From NCBI RefSeq assembly GCF_000381025.1, contig NZ_KB905814.1:530951-594950 (forward strand): a stretch of 64,000 nucleotides of DNA, in the 5' to 3' direction. The position numbers were made by a program, and so were the translations under genes. The notes below the pieces were generated by a model. The model did not search any database, had not been told where the DNA came from, and saw only the letters and a program-made list of their open reading frames with translations. Every line of letters begins with the position of its first letter. Positions within the stretch are counted from its first letter, which is position 1. Below, one piece after another: positions 41,638-49,324 of the stretch. Source of the DNA: Streptomyces sulphureus DSM 40104. Its GTDB lineage: Bacteria; Actinomycetota; Actinomycetes; Streptomycetales; Streptomycetaceae.

Positions 41638-42420
41638 TCAGCCCGCGATCTCCTTGGTGACGAGGGTGATCGCCTCGTCGAGGTCGTCGGTGAGGTGGAA
41701 GAGGTCGAGGTCGCGCCCCGACGCCTTGCCCTCGGCGACGACCGAGCCGCGCAGCCAGTCGACGAGGCCCTGCCAGTAATCGGTGCCGTAGAGCACGATC
41801 GGGAAGCGGGTGACCTTCTGCGTCTGGACGAGGGTGAGCGCCTCGAAGAGCTCGTCGAGCGTCCCGAGCCCGCCCGGAAGGACGACGAAGCCGCACGCGT
41901 ACTTGACGAACATCGTCTTCCGCACGAAGAAGTAGCGGAAGTTGACGCCGATGTCGACGTACGGGTTGAGCCCCTGCTCGAAGGGGAGCTCGATGCCGAG
42001 CCCCACCGAGGTCCCCCCGGCCTCCAGGGCGCCCTTGTTGGCCGCCTCCATGGCGCCGGGCCCGCCACCGGTGATCACCGCGAGCCCCGCCTCGGCGAGG
42101 CCCCGTCCGATACGGACACCGGCGTCGTACTCGCTGGAGTCGACGGGGGTGCGGGCGGAGCCGAAGACGCTGACGGCCGGGCCGAGTTCGGCGAGCGTGC
42201 CGAATCCCTCGACGAACTCCGACTGGATGCGCATCACCCGCCAGGGGTCCTGGTGGACGAAGTCGGAGGGTCCCGAGGAGTCGAGGAGGCGCTGGTCCGT
42301 GGTGCCGAGCTGCCGCTGTCCGCGCCGCCGCACCACGGAGCCGAGGCGCTGCTCGTGGGCCTCCGCCCCGGTCGCCTCACTGGTCCGGTCTCCGCCTCGC
42401 GGCGCCGACCCGTCGTGCAT
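41638..42420 (-). CDS. LOG-family protein (TIGR00730, cytokinin riboside monophosphate phosphoribohydrolase-like)
   Basis: The 260-residue protein has GGGPGAMEAANKGA and the PGGxGTxxE motif as PGGLGTLDELFEAL, the signature of LOG phosphoribohydrolases. These release bases from nucleoside 5'-monophosphates. The frame is open further upstream, but ATG 42420 has GGAGGGAG 7 nt before it. It is convergent with the folP-like gene and, as Rv1205, sits near folP2 in mycobacteria, where it makes cytokinin-type adenines. Confidence 0.85.
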   Translation of the reverse strand: MHDGSAPRGGDRTSEATGAEAHEQRLGSVVRRRGQRQLGTTDQRLLDSSGPSDFVHQDPWRVMRIQSEFVEGFGTLAELGPAVSVFGSARTPVDSSEYDAGVRIGRGLAEAGLAVITGGGPGAMEAANKGALEAGGTSVGLGIELPFEQGLNPYVDIGVNFRYFFVRKTMFVKYACGFVVLPGGLGTLDELFEALTLVQTQKVTRFPIVLYGTDYWQGLVDWLRGSVVAEGKASGRDLDLFHLTDDLDEAITLVTKEIAG

Positions 42421-42577
42421 TCCGTACTCCCTCCGACTGCTCTTCATCCGCGCCAGGGTACGCAGAACCCGGCGGTCGGCGGCGCACGTCGGAGGGACGG
42501 CGGGCGACGCCGGAGCGTCCACCCGGCCAACTCCCGCACCCCGTGGTGAGATACACCACACTCGCGGGTGGCCCCGC

Positions 42578-43657
42578 TCAGTCGGTGAGCCAGGCCCGCA
42601 GCCGCTCCTCGCAGCGGAGGATCAGCGCCGCCTCCACGCGCTCGTCGCGCTTGTGGGCGAGGTTGGGGTCTCCGGGACCGTAGTTGACGGCGGGCACCCC
42701 GAGAGCGCTGAACCGCGCCACGTCGGTCCAGCCGAACTTCGGTTGCGGCTCCCCGCCCACCGCCTCGACGAACGCCTGCGCCGCCGGGTGCGTGAGACCG
42801 GGCCGGGCGGCGGGCGAACTGTCCTCGACGGTCCAGCCGACGACGCCGCACCCCTCGAAGACCTCCTTGACGTGCGCGAGCGCCTGCTCCTCCGAAAGAT
42901 CCGGAGCATAGCGGTAGTTGACGGTGACGAGGCACTCGTCGGGGATGACGTTGCCCGCGACGCCGCCGGAGATGCGTACGGCGTTGAGGCCCTCGCGGTA
43001 TTCCAGCCCCTCGACCTCCACCCGGCGCGGGGTGTACTCCTCGAGGCGCGCGAGGACCGGCGCCGCGCCGTGGATCGCGTTCCGGCCCATCCAGCCGCGC
43101 GCCGAGTGCGCCCGTCGGCCCTCGGTACGCAGCACGACACGCAGCGTCCCCTGGCAGCCGCCCTCCACGCGGGCTTCGGAGGGCTCCAGCAGGACGGCGA
43201 AGTCGCCCGCGAGCAGGGCGGGGTGGTCCCGCGCGACGTGGCCGAGGCCGTTGTGCTCGGCGGCGATCTCCTCGTTGTCGTAGAAGACGAACGTGAGGTC
43301 GCGGTTGGGCTCGGTGACGGTCGCCGCGAGGCGGAGCTGCACCGCGACGCCGGCCTTCATGTCGGTGGTGCCGCAGCCCCACAGCATCCCCTCGTCGTCG
43401 AGGCGCGAGGGGAGGTTGTCGGCGATCGGCACCGTGTCGAGGTGCCCCGCAAGGACGACGCGCTCGGCGCGGCCGAGACCCGTTCGGGCGACGACGTTGT
43501 TGCCGTGGCGGTCGACGGTCAGGTGGGGCAGCGCGGTGAGCGCGGCCTCCACGGCGTCGGCGAGCTGCTGCTCCGAGCCGCTCTCGGAGGGGATGTCGAC
43601 GAGCTGGGCGGTGAGCCGTGCGGCGTCCTGCTCCAGGTCGAGAGGGGTGTGGGCCAT
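42578..43657 (-). CDS. dapE: Succinyl-diaminopimelate desuccinylase
   Basis: The 359-residue M20 metallopeptidase-family protein has AGHLDTVP and [10 protein letters not shown] metal-ligand motifs, the catalytic Glu in DNEE and a lid domain with [10 protein letters not shown]. It converts N-succinyl-LL-diaminopimelate to LL-diaminopimelate for lysine and peptidoglycan synthesis. It works just after DapC, encoded at 45601-46692. A TAACCT box sits 7 nt before the ATG and there is no good ribosome-binding site, so the mRNA is probably leaderless. Confidence 0.92.
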   Translation of the reverse strand: MAHTPLDLEQDAARLTAQLVDIPSESGSEQQLADAVEAALTALPHLTVDRHGNNVVARTGLGRAERVVLAGHLDTVPIADNLPSRLDDEGMLWGCGTTDMKAGVAVQLRLAATVTEPNRDLTFVFYDNEEIAAEHNGLGHVARDHPALLAGDFAVLLEPSEARVEGGCQGTLRVVLRTEGRRAHSARGWMGRNAIHGAAPVLARLEEYTPRRVEVEGLEYREGLNAVRISGGVAGNVIPDECLVTVNYRYAPDLSEEQALAHVKEVFEGCGVVGWTVEDSSPAARPGLTHPAAQAFVEAVGGEPQPKFGWTDVARFSALGVPAVNYGPGDPNLAHKRDERVEAALILRCEERLRAWLTD

Positions 43658-43664
43658 GGCGTCC

Positions 43665-43670
43665 AGGTTA
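43665..43670 (-). promoter_or_regulatory. -10 box of a leaderless promoter for dapE
   Basis: TAACCT on the minus strand ends 7 nt before the ATG at 43657. It is back-to-back with the leaderless promoter of the + strand lysozyme-like gene. Confidence 0.45.
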
Positions 43671-43731
43671 GGGCCGGCGCTCACGCCTACACCGCGCGGG
43701 CCGCACGGCACCGGGCGGCCCGCGGAGCGGC

Positions 43732-43737
43732 TACCTT
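43732..43737 (+). promoter_or_regulatory. -10 box of a leaderless promoter for the lysozyme-like gene
   Basis: TACCTT ends 7 nt before the GTG at 43745. Nothing like a Shine-Dalgarno sequence lies between. Confidence 0.45.
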
Positions 43738-43744
43738 GGTCCGC

Positions 43745-44668
43745 GTGCCGAATACGGTCAACTCCCGCACGAAACGCCGCTCCCGGCTTCTGAGGTACGC
43801 CGCGGGGGCAGCGGCGCTGCTCGGGCTCGGCGCGTACGGAGCGGCGCTCCTCTCCCCGGACAGCTCGACACCGGCCCGCTGCCTCGCGAGCATCGCGGAG
43901 GGCGACCGGAGCACGGAGTACTCGCTGGAGCCCGTCCAGGCGGCGAACGCGGCGACGATCACCGCGGTCGCGTCGCAGCGCGGGTTGCCCGAGCGCGCGG
44001 TGACGATAGCCATCGCCACCGCGATACAGGAGTCCTCGCTCCGCAACCTCGACCACGGCGACCGGGATTCGCTCGGCCTCTTCCAGCAGCGGCCCTCGCA
44101 GGGCTGGGGCTCGGAGGAGGAGATCCTCGATCCGGTGTACTCGGCGGGCAAGTTCTACGACCACCTCCTCAAGATCCCCGGGTACTCGCGGCTTCCGCTG
44201 ACGGTCGCCGCGCAGCGGGTGCAGCGCAGCGGCTTCCCGCAGGCGTACGCGAAGCACGAGTCGGACGCGTCGCTCCTCTCCGCCGCTCTCACCGGCCGCA
44301 AGGCCGCGGCGCTGACGTGCACCACGGGGCCGGACGGCGAGGAGACCGCAACCGTCGAGGCGTCCGAGGTCCGTGAGCGCCTCGTCCGCGACTTCGGCAA
44401 GGAGGTGCTGCCGGAATCCGGGCGCCTCGGCGGCACGACCCGCGGCGCGGGCACCGACGACGACGAGCTGCTCGCCGTCCCGGCCAAGGACGCCAAGCGG
44501 GGCTGGGAGTTGGCGCACTGGGCGGTGACGCACGCGCCTGAGCTGGACATCGAGGAGATCACGTACGGCGGGCGCGTGTGGAGCGCCGACCACTCGAGGG
44601 ACGGGTGGCGGAGCGAAAAGAGCGAGGGCGCCTCGCGCGGCACCGTCGTGCTCCGCCTCGCGCGCTGA
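43745..44668 (+). CDS. Secreted lysozyme-fold (lytic transglycosylase-like) protein
   Basis: The 307-residue protein has a basic N-terminus and a single hydrophobic helix (about 17-35), so it is exported or membrane-anchored. The core has [14 protein letters not shown], with the catalytic Glu, and [15 protein letters not shown], the lysozyme-like pattern. It ends with a separate domain ([23 protein letters not shown]). It probably cleaves peptidoglycan glycan strands. Relatives are often mislabelled as heavy-metal transporters. Confidence 0.8.
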   Translation: MPNTVNSRTKRRSRLLRYAAGAAALLGLGAYGAALLSPDSSTPARCLASIAEGDRSTEYSLEPVQAANAATITAVASQRGLPERAVTIAIATAIQESSLRNLDHGDRDSLGLFQQRPSQGWGSEEEILDPVYSAGKFYDHLLKIPGYSRLPLTVAAQRVQRSGFPQAYAKHESDASLLSAALTGRKAAALTCTTGPDGEETATVEASEVRERLVRDFGKEVLPESGRLGGTTRGAGTDDDELLAVPAKDAKRGWELAHWAVTHAPELDIEEITYGGRVWSADHSRDGWRSEKSEGASRGTVVLRLAR

Positions 44669-45082
44669 GCGGCCTTCTCGTCGTCCGAACTTCCGTGTCG
44701 CGCGGGCGGGTTGGCGAAAGCCGAAGGGCGGCCGACGCCCCGTCGTCAGCCTTGCGCCGGTCGCGTCGCCCGCACGAGGGAATCGCGCCAGCTCTTCGCT
44801 GACGTCGGCACGGAGGCCGCCCGACGCGGCCGCAGCCGTCGGGAACCCGCAGGCAGGAGAGCCCAACAGCCGTGGGAGGCCGTTGACTTACGCCCGCAAT
44901 GCACGGTCTGCCGCAGCAGGATCATGTGACGCATTGCCGTTCCTTTACCCGAAGCTCCCGCAACCTCCGGGCGCTCCGCGCCGATAGGCACGGCGCGTAC
45001 GGGCACCGCAGGCGCAGCCCCCGTGGATGTCTACGGCGCCCGTGCGCACCCCCGGAACACAGGAACATCCCGAAGGAGCACC
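44669..45082 (+). promoter_or_regulatory. Long upstream region of the small secreted-protein gene
   Basis: This 414-bp stretch has no credible gene. TTGACT at 44883-44888 could be a -35 box but no matching -10 is clear. I looked for the conserved blocks of the c-di-AMP (ydaO) riboswitch, common before actinobacterial cell-wall hydrolase genes, and did not find them. Confidence 0.3.
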
Positions 45083-45532
45083 ATGTCCCTCCCCAGCACC
45101 CGCCGGATCGCGAAGGCCGCACTGCTCACCGCCGCGGGCGCCGCCTCGGTGGTCGGCACGGCCGGTTCGGCGAGCGCCCTCACCACGGATGCGCCCGACC
45201 TCAGCGGCGTCAGCTCCCTCGACGGCGAGGGCCTCGGCACCACCGCCGACGAGACCCTCCGCGGCACCTCGGGCCTGGCCGGTGAGACCGGGGGCGACGC
45301 CGTGCGCCAGACCCTGCCCGCGGCCGGCAACATCGGGGGCGCCGCCGCCAAGACGGCCCTTCCCGCCGCCACGGACCTCGGCAACGGCGCGAAGGAGACC
45401 GTCGGCGACACCACCTCCTCCGCGACCGAGCGGCTCGGCGGCGGCGAGGCGCTGGGCGGCCTCGCCGACGTCGCGCAGAAGAGCCCGGTGGGCGGGGCGG
45501 GCAAGCTCCTCGGCGGTATGCCGATCAAGTAG
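45083..45532 (+). CDS. Small secreted Ala/Gly/Thr-rich protein
   Basis: The 149-residue protein has a clear Sec signal peptide (RRIAKAALLTAAGAASVVGTA, cleavage expected after SASA near 32). The mature part of about 117 residues is of low complexity and without cysteines, with loosely repeated ETxGD and LPAAxxxG blocks (TLPAAGNIGG, ALPAATDLGN). It has no recognisable enzyme motif. AAGGAG lies 7 nt before the ATG. It may be a cell-wall or aerial-growth surface protein, but that is a guess. Confidence 0.75.
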   Translation: MSLPSTRRIAKAALLTAAGAASVVGTAGSASALTTDAPDLSGVSSLDGEGLGTTADETLRGTSGLAGETGGDAVRQTLPAAGNIGGAAAKTALPAATDLGNGAKETVGDTTSSATERLGGGEALGGLADVAQKSPVGGAGKLLGGMPIK

Positions 45533-45553
45533 CCCACGCAGCAGGGCACTTCA

Positions 45554-45584
45554 CGGGGCTGCGGCGCAACTCGCCGCAGCCCCG
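45554..45584. terminator. Bidirectional hairpin, secreted protein gene / dapC
   Basis: CGGGGCTGCGGCG (45554-45566) and CGCCGCAGCCCCG (45572-45584) form a perfect 13-bp stem with loop CAACT, between convergent genes. Confidence 0.75.
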
Positions 45585-45600
45585 CACGCGTTGGCGTCCC

Positions 45601-46692
45601 TCAGGAGAGCCGCTCGACCGCCGCGCGCACCCGCTCGTCCGTCGCCGTGAAGGCGACGCGGACGAAGCGCTCCCCCGCCGGGCCGTAGAAGTCGCCGGGC
45701 GCCACGAGGACCCCGTCCTCCGCGAGGCGGGCGACGGTCTCCCAGCACGGCTCGTCGAGGGTCGCCCAGAGGTAGAGGGACGCCTCGCTGTGCTCGATGC
45801 GGAAGCCGCGGCCCTCCAGGGCTCCGCGGAGCGCCTCCCGGCGGGCGGCGTAGCGGGCCCGCTGCTCGGCGACGTGGACGTCGTCGTCGAGCGCCGCCGC
45901 CGCTGCCGCCTGCACCGGTGCGGGGACCATCATGCCGCCGTGCTTGCGGATCTGGAGGAGCTCACCGAGGACCGCGGAGTCGCCGACGCAGAACGCGGCG
46001 CGGTACCCGGCGAGGTTGGAGCGCTTGGAGAGCGAGTGGACGGCGACGATCCCCTCGTACGAGCCGCCGCAGACCGCCGGGTCGAGCACCGAGACCGGTT
46101 CGGCCTCCCAACCGAGCTCCAGGTAGCACTCGTCGGAGAAGACGAGGACACCCCGCTCCCGCGCCCAGGCGACCGTCGCGCGGAGCGTCTCGGCGTCGAG
46201 GACCCGACCCGTCGGGTTGGAGGGCGAGTTGAGCCACAGCAGGGAGATGTCCTCGGGCAGCTCCGCGAGGCTGCCGTACTCGACGGGCTCGGCGCCGGCG
46301 AGGCGGGCGCCGACCGCGTACGTCGGGTAGGCGAGGCGCGGCAGCGCGACGCGGTCGCCGGGGCCGAGCCCCAGCTGAGTGGGGAGCCAGGCGACGAGCT
46401 CCTTGGAACCCACCACGGGAAGGACGTTGGCGTGCGAGAGCCGCTCGGCGCCGAGCCGGCGCGTGCTCCACCCGACGATGGCGTCGCGGAACGCTTCGGT
46501 GCCCCAGACCGTCGGGTATCCGGGGCTGTCGGAAGCGCCCGTGAGCGCCGCGCGGACGAGCTCGGGCACCGGGTCGACCGGCGTGCCGACGGAGAGGTCG
46601 ACGGCGCCGCCCGGGTGTGCGGCCGCCGTCTTCTTCAGCGGTTCGAGGCGGTCCCAGGGGAAGACGGGCAGCCGGTCGGAGACGGGAGACAC
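45601..46692 (-). CDS. dapC: Succinyldiaminopimelate transaminase (DapC type)
   Basis: The 363-residue fold-type-I aminotransferase has K223 in HSLSKRSNLAGYR as the PLP lysine and NSPSNPTGR and FSDECY as cofactor contacts. It is of the actinobacterial DapC group, which makes N-succinyl-LL-diaminopimelate, the substrate of DapE. The GTG start at 46692 (VSPVSDRLPVFPWD) fits the conserved N-terminus. It is downstream of the ferredoxin gene, the usual fdxA-dapC pair. Confidence 0.88.
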   Translation of the reverse strand: MSPVSDRLPVFPWDRLEPLKKTAAAHPGGAVDLSVGTPVDPVPELVRAALTGASDSPGYPTVWGTEAFRDAIVGWSTRRLGAERLSHANVLPVVGSKELVAWLPTQLGLGPGDRVALPRLAYPTYAVGARLAGAEPVEYGSLAELPEDISLLWLNSPSNPTGRVLDAETLRATVAWARERGVLVFSDECYLELGWEAEPVSVLDPAVCGGSYEGIVAVHSLSKRSNLAGYRAAFCVGDSAVLGELLQIRKHGGMMVPAPVQAAAAAALDDDVHVAEQRARYAARREALRGALEGRGFRIEHSEASLYLWATLDEPCWETVARLAEDGVLVAPGDFYGPAGERFVRVAFTATDERVRAAVERLS

Positions 46693-46752
46693 GGGGGCGG
46701 CTCTCTTTCTTGCGGTTCCTCGGCGAACGGTGCGGCCGGTGCCCGAACGCCG

Positions 46753-46789
46753 CGGTCCCGTACGGCGTGGGGAACGCTGTACGGGACCG
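46753..46789 (-). terminator. Hairpin between the ferredoxin gene and dapC
   Basis: CGGTCCCGTAC (46753-46763) and GTACGGGACCG (46779-46789) form a perfect 11-bp stem with a 15-nt loop. It could end ferredoxin transcripts partly, giving more ferredoxin than DapC. Confidence 0.6.
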
Positions 46790-46858
46790 GTGGCTGCGCC
46801 TCGGGCTCCCGCGCGGGACGCCTCGGCGCGGCCGCAGTCGGCGGGTCCTGGAGTGGGG

Positions 46859-47185
46859 TTACTCGTCGTGCTCCTGCGGCGGCAACGCGGCGATGAGCGG
46901 GTGGTCACGCTCGATCAGGCCGAGCTTGCTCGCGCCGCCGGGGGAGCCGAGGTCGTCGAAGAACTCGACGTTCGCCTTGTAGTAGTCCTTCCACTCCTCG
47001 GGGGTGTCGTCCTCGTAGAAGATCGCCTCGACCGGGCAGACCGGTTCGCAGGCTCCGCAGTCGACGCATTCGTCCGGGTGGATGTACAAGGACCGCTGGC
47101 CCTCGTAGATGCAGTCAACGGGGCACTCCTCGATGCAGGCCTTGTCCTTCAGGTCGACACAAGGCTCCGCAATGACGTAAGTCAC
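46859..47185 (-). CDS. fdxA: Ferredoxin, 7Fe [3Fe-4S][4Fe-4S] type
   Basis: The 108-residue protein has the cysteine pattern of actinobacterial FdxA: C9, then CIEECPVDCIYEG and CVDCGACEPVCPVEAI, enough for one 3Fe and one 4Fe cluster. A C-terminal acidic extension (YEDDTPEEWKDYY) is typical. It is a soluble one-electron carrier. The GTG start has GAGGAGGAA before it. It is divergent from the GNAT gene. Confidence 0.92.
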   Translation of the reverse strand: MTYVIAEPCVDLKDKACIEECPVDCIYEGQRSLYIHPDECVDCGACEPVCPVEAIFYEDDTPEEWKDYYKANVEFFDDLGSPGGASKLGLIERDHPLIAALPPQEHDE

Positions 47186-47338
47186 GCTGTCGTTCCTCCT
47201 CGGTAGGGCTGGCGGCTGCCGTATACCCGGTTCCGCCGCTGGGTGCGCGGGAGCGCTGCTTCGATCGGACGGCGTCGATGCCCGCACCTAGTATCGCCGC
47301 TGGGGGGCACACGACGAACAGGAGGGGCGGGTAGATCA

Positions 47339-48382
47339 GTGGAATTCGCCATGGGCGGACGTCTCGACATCCGTATCACACCATCTGACGTGGGAAAACG
47401 CGTTTCGGTAAGGTCGTTGACCGGTCCGGAGGAGCCCTCGGCCAGGTTCACCGACACCGTCGGCCGACTCTCTTCGTGGAGCGGCGGCGTGCTCAGCATC
47501 ACACGACGTACGGGAGCGAGCGTGCGGATCGACGAGACGGACGTGGTCGCGGGCAAGGTCGTGCCGCAGGCCCGTCCGCGCGGGCGGGGCCTGACGGCGA
47601 CTCCGATGTCCGAGCTCACCGCGGTCGCCGGACGCGGCTGGCCGGCCGTCGAGCAGGAACCCCTCGGCGGCTGGACGCTGCGCGCCTCCTCCGGGTTCAC
47701 GGCCCGCGGCAACTCCGTCCTCCCACTCGGCGACCCGGGGCTGCCCCTCGCCGACGCGGTCGCGCGCGCCGAGGAGTGGTACGAGCGGCGCGGGCTGACG
47801 CCCCGCTTCCAGGTGACTTCCGCCGACGACGCGCTCGACTCCCTGCTGGCGGCCCGCGGTTGGGAGCGCGAGCGCCCCGCCGTGCTCCGCGTCGGCACGC
47901 TCGACGCCGCCGTGCGCCAGGAGGCCCCGCTCCCCGAGGGCGCCTCGGCGTCGCTCGCCACCCGGCCAGACGAGCGGTTCCTCGGGCTCTACGGACGCAC
48001 GCTCACCGCCCGGGAAGCCGCGGTCGAGGTGCTGGCAACACCGCCGCCCGGCGGCTGCGTCCACCTCCTCACGGTCACCGGGCGCGACGGTGCGACGCTC
48101 GCCGTGGGCCGGTGCTCGGTCGACGGGCGGTGGGCCGGCTTCACCGCGATCGAGGTCGCGCCCGAGGCCCGCCGGCGCGGGCTGGCGACGGCCGTGATGC
48201 GGCGGCTCGCCGAGGCCGCCCTCCGGGACGGCGCCTCGGGCGGCTACCTCCAGGTCGAACCGGGCAACCACGCGGCGGGCGCCCTCTACGACCGGCTCGG
48301 CTTCACCCCCCACCACGAGTACGCCTACCGGACCCGCACCTCGCCGGGACGGATGCCGGCGGGCACTCCTGGGGAGGCATGA
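47339..48382 (+). CDS. GNAT-family N-acetyltransferase with an N-terminal SH3-like domain
   Basis: The 347-residue protein has an N-terminal beta-barrel-like part (RLDIRITPSDVGKRVSVRSL, about 1-85) and a C-terminal GNAT domain with the acetyl-CoA-binding VAPEARRRGLATAVMRRLAE motif and the closing YDRLGFTPHHEYAYR. The substrate is unknown. The GTG at 47339 lies after GGAGGGG (spacing 11-12 nt, a little long). The ATG at 47351 is the alternative. TAGTAT at 47289 may be its -10 box. It ends 4 bp before the SirB1-type gene. Confidence 0.8.
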   Translation: MEFAMGGRLDIRITPSDVGKRVSVRSLTGPEEPSARFTDTVGRLSSWSGGVLSITRRTGASVRIDETDVVAGKVVPQARPRGRGLTATPMSELTAVAGRGWPAVEQEPLGGWTLRASSGFTARGNSVLPLGDPGLPLADAVARAEEWYERRGLTPRFQVTSADDALDSLLAARGWERERPAVLRVGTLDAAVRQEAPLPEGASASLATRPDERFLGLYGRTLTAREAAVEVLATPPPGGCVHLLTVTGRDGATLAVGRCSVDGRWAGFTAIEVAPEARRRGLATAVMRRLAEAALRDGASGGYLQVEPGNHAAGALYDRLGFTPHHEYAYRTRTSPGRMPAGTPGEA

Positions 48383-48386
48383 TCAG

Positions 48387-49262
48387 GTGGGCGAAGACGC
48401 GAATGTGGCGGAGGAGAACCGGAGTCGGTTCGCCGAAGAGGTGCGGCAGAGCCGCCCGGACCTGGCGCTGCTCTGCCTGCTGATCAGCGTCGAGGCGGTC
48501 GCGCACGGGCGCGCGAGGGCGACGCGGCGCGAGGCGGAGGCGCTCGTCGACGGCGCGCAGGCCGAGCTCGACCGGCTCGCGGGGCAACTGCCGTACCGCA
48601 GGGGGCGTACGCCCCACGAGTGGGCGGAGGCGCTACGGGCGCTGCTCGGCGGCGAGTTGGGGTTCCGCGGCGCCGTGGAGGACTACCGCAGGCTCGACTC
48701 CTCGCTCCTCGACGCCGTGCTGGAGCGGCGGCGCGGGCTGCCGATCCTGCTCTCCGTCGTCTGGATCGACGTTGCCCGCAGGGCCGGCGCACCCGTCTAC
48801 GCGGTGGCGCTGCCCGGGCACTTCACCGTCGGCTTCGGTGAGCCGGGCGGCGAGCACGTGCTCGCCGACCCGTTCGACGGCGGGCGGCTCCTCACCGACG
48901 AAGAGGCCGAGGTACTCGTCGCCGGCGTCACCGGGCGGCGCACCCCCCTCTCCCCCGCGGTGCTCCAACCGGCGGGCCCCGACGAGGTGGTGCTCCGCAT
49001 CCTCAACAACATCCGCGCCTGGGCAGCCGAGCGCCCCGAGCACTCAACGGTGCGGTTGTGGGCCATAGACCTCTCGCTCCTCCTCCCCCACCATCCGGCG
49101 CAACTGCGGTACGAGCGGGCCCGGTTGCTCGTCGAGCGCGGGGAGTTCGCGCGGGGCGCGGCGGAGATGGAGGAGTACGCGAGCGTGGTCGCGACGATGG
49201 AGCCGAACGCGGCCGAGGCCGTGCGCAGGGCGGCCCGGGCGGCGCGGGCCCGACTCAACTGA
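48387..49262 (+). CDS. SirB1-type transglutaminase-like/TPR protein
   Basis: The 291-residue protein has the SirB1 central domain: VLERRRGLPILLSVVWIDVARRAG, LPGHFTVGF and LADPFDGGRLLT, which resemble the core of the transglutaminase-like superfamily. Its C-terminus is helical and TPR-like (RYERARLLVERGEFARGAAEMEEY). The biochemical role is unknown. A GTG start follows the GNAT stop closely, so the two are co-transcribed. Confidence 0.82.
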   Translation: MGEDANVAEENRSRFAEEVRQSRPDLALLCLLISVEAVAHGRARATRREAEALVDGAQAELDRLAGQLPYRRGRTPHEWAEALRALLGGELGFRGAVEDYRRLDSSLLDAVLERRRGLPILLSVVWIDVARRAGAPVYAVALPGHFTVGFGEPGGEHVLADPFDGGRLLTDEEAEVLVAGVTGRRTPLSPAVLQPAGPDEVVLRILNNIRAWAAERPEHSTVRLWAIDLSLLLPHHPAQLRYERARLLVERGEFARGAAEMEEYASVVATMEPNAAEAVRRAARAARARLN

Positions 49263-49271
49263 CGTGGACGG

Positions 49272-49318
49272 GCACGCCGTTGCGGCGTGCAGCGGCCGGC
49301 GGCGCGGAGCCGCCGGCC
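49272..49318. terminator. Two tandem hairpins between convergent genes
   Basis: GCACGCCG/CGGCGTGC (49272-49279 and 49283-49290) and GGCCGGCGGC/GCCGCCGGCC (49294-49303 and 49309-49318). Both stems are perfect and together separate the SirB1-type gene from the peptidoglycan-binding protein gene. Confidence 0.7.
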
Positions 49319-49324
49319 CCCGAC

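Noticed and set aside
44669..45082. c-di-AMP (ydaO-type) riboswitch before the small secreted protein gene
   Set aside because: I could not find the conserved sequence blocks of that riboswitch. The region may still be regulatory.
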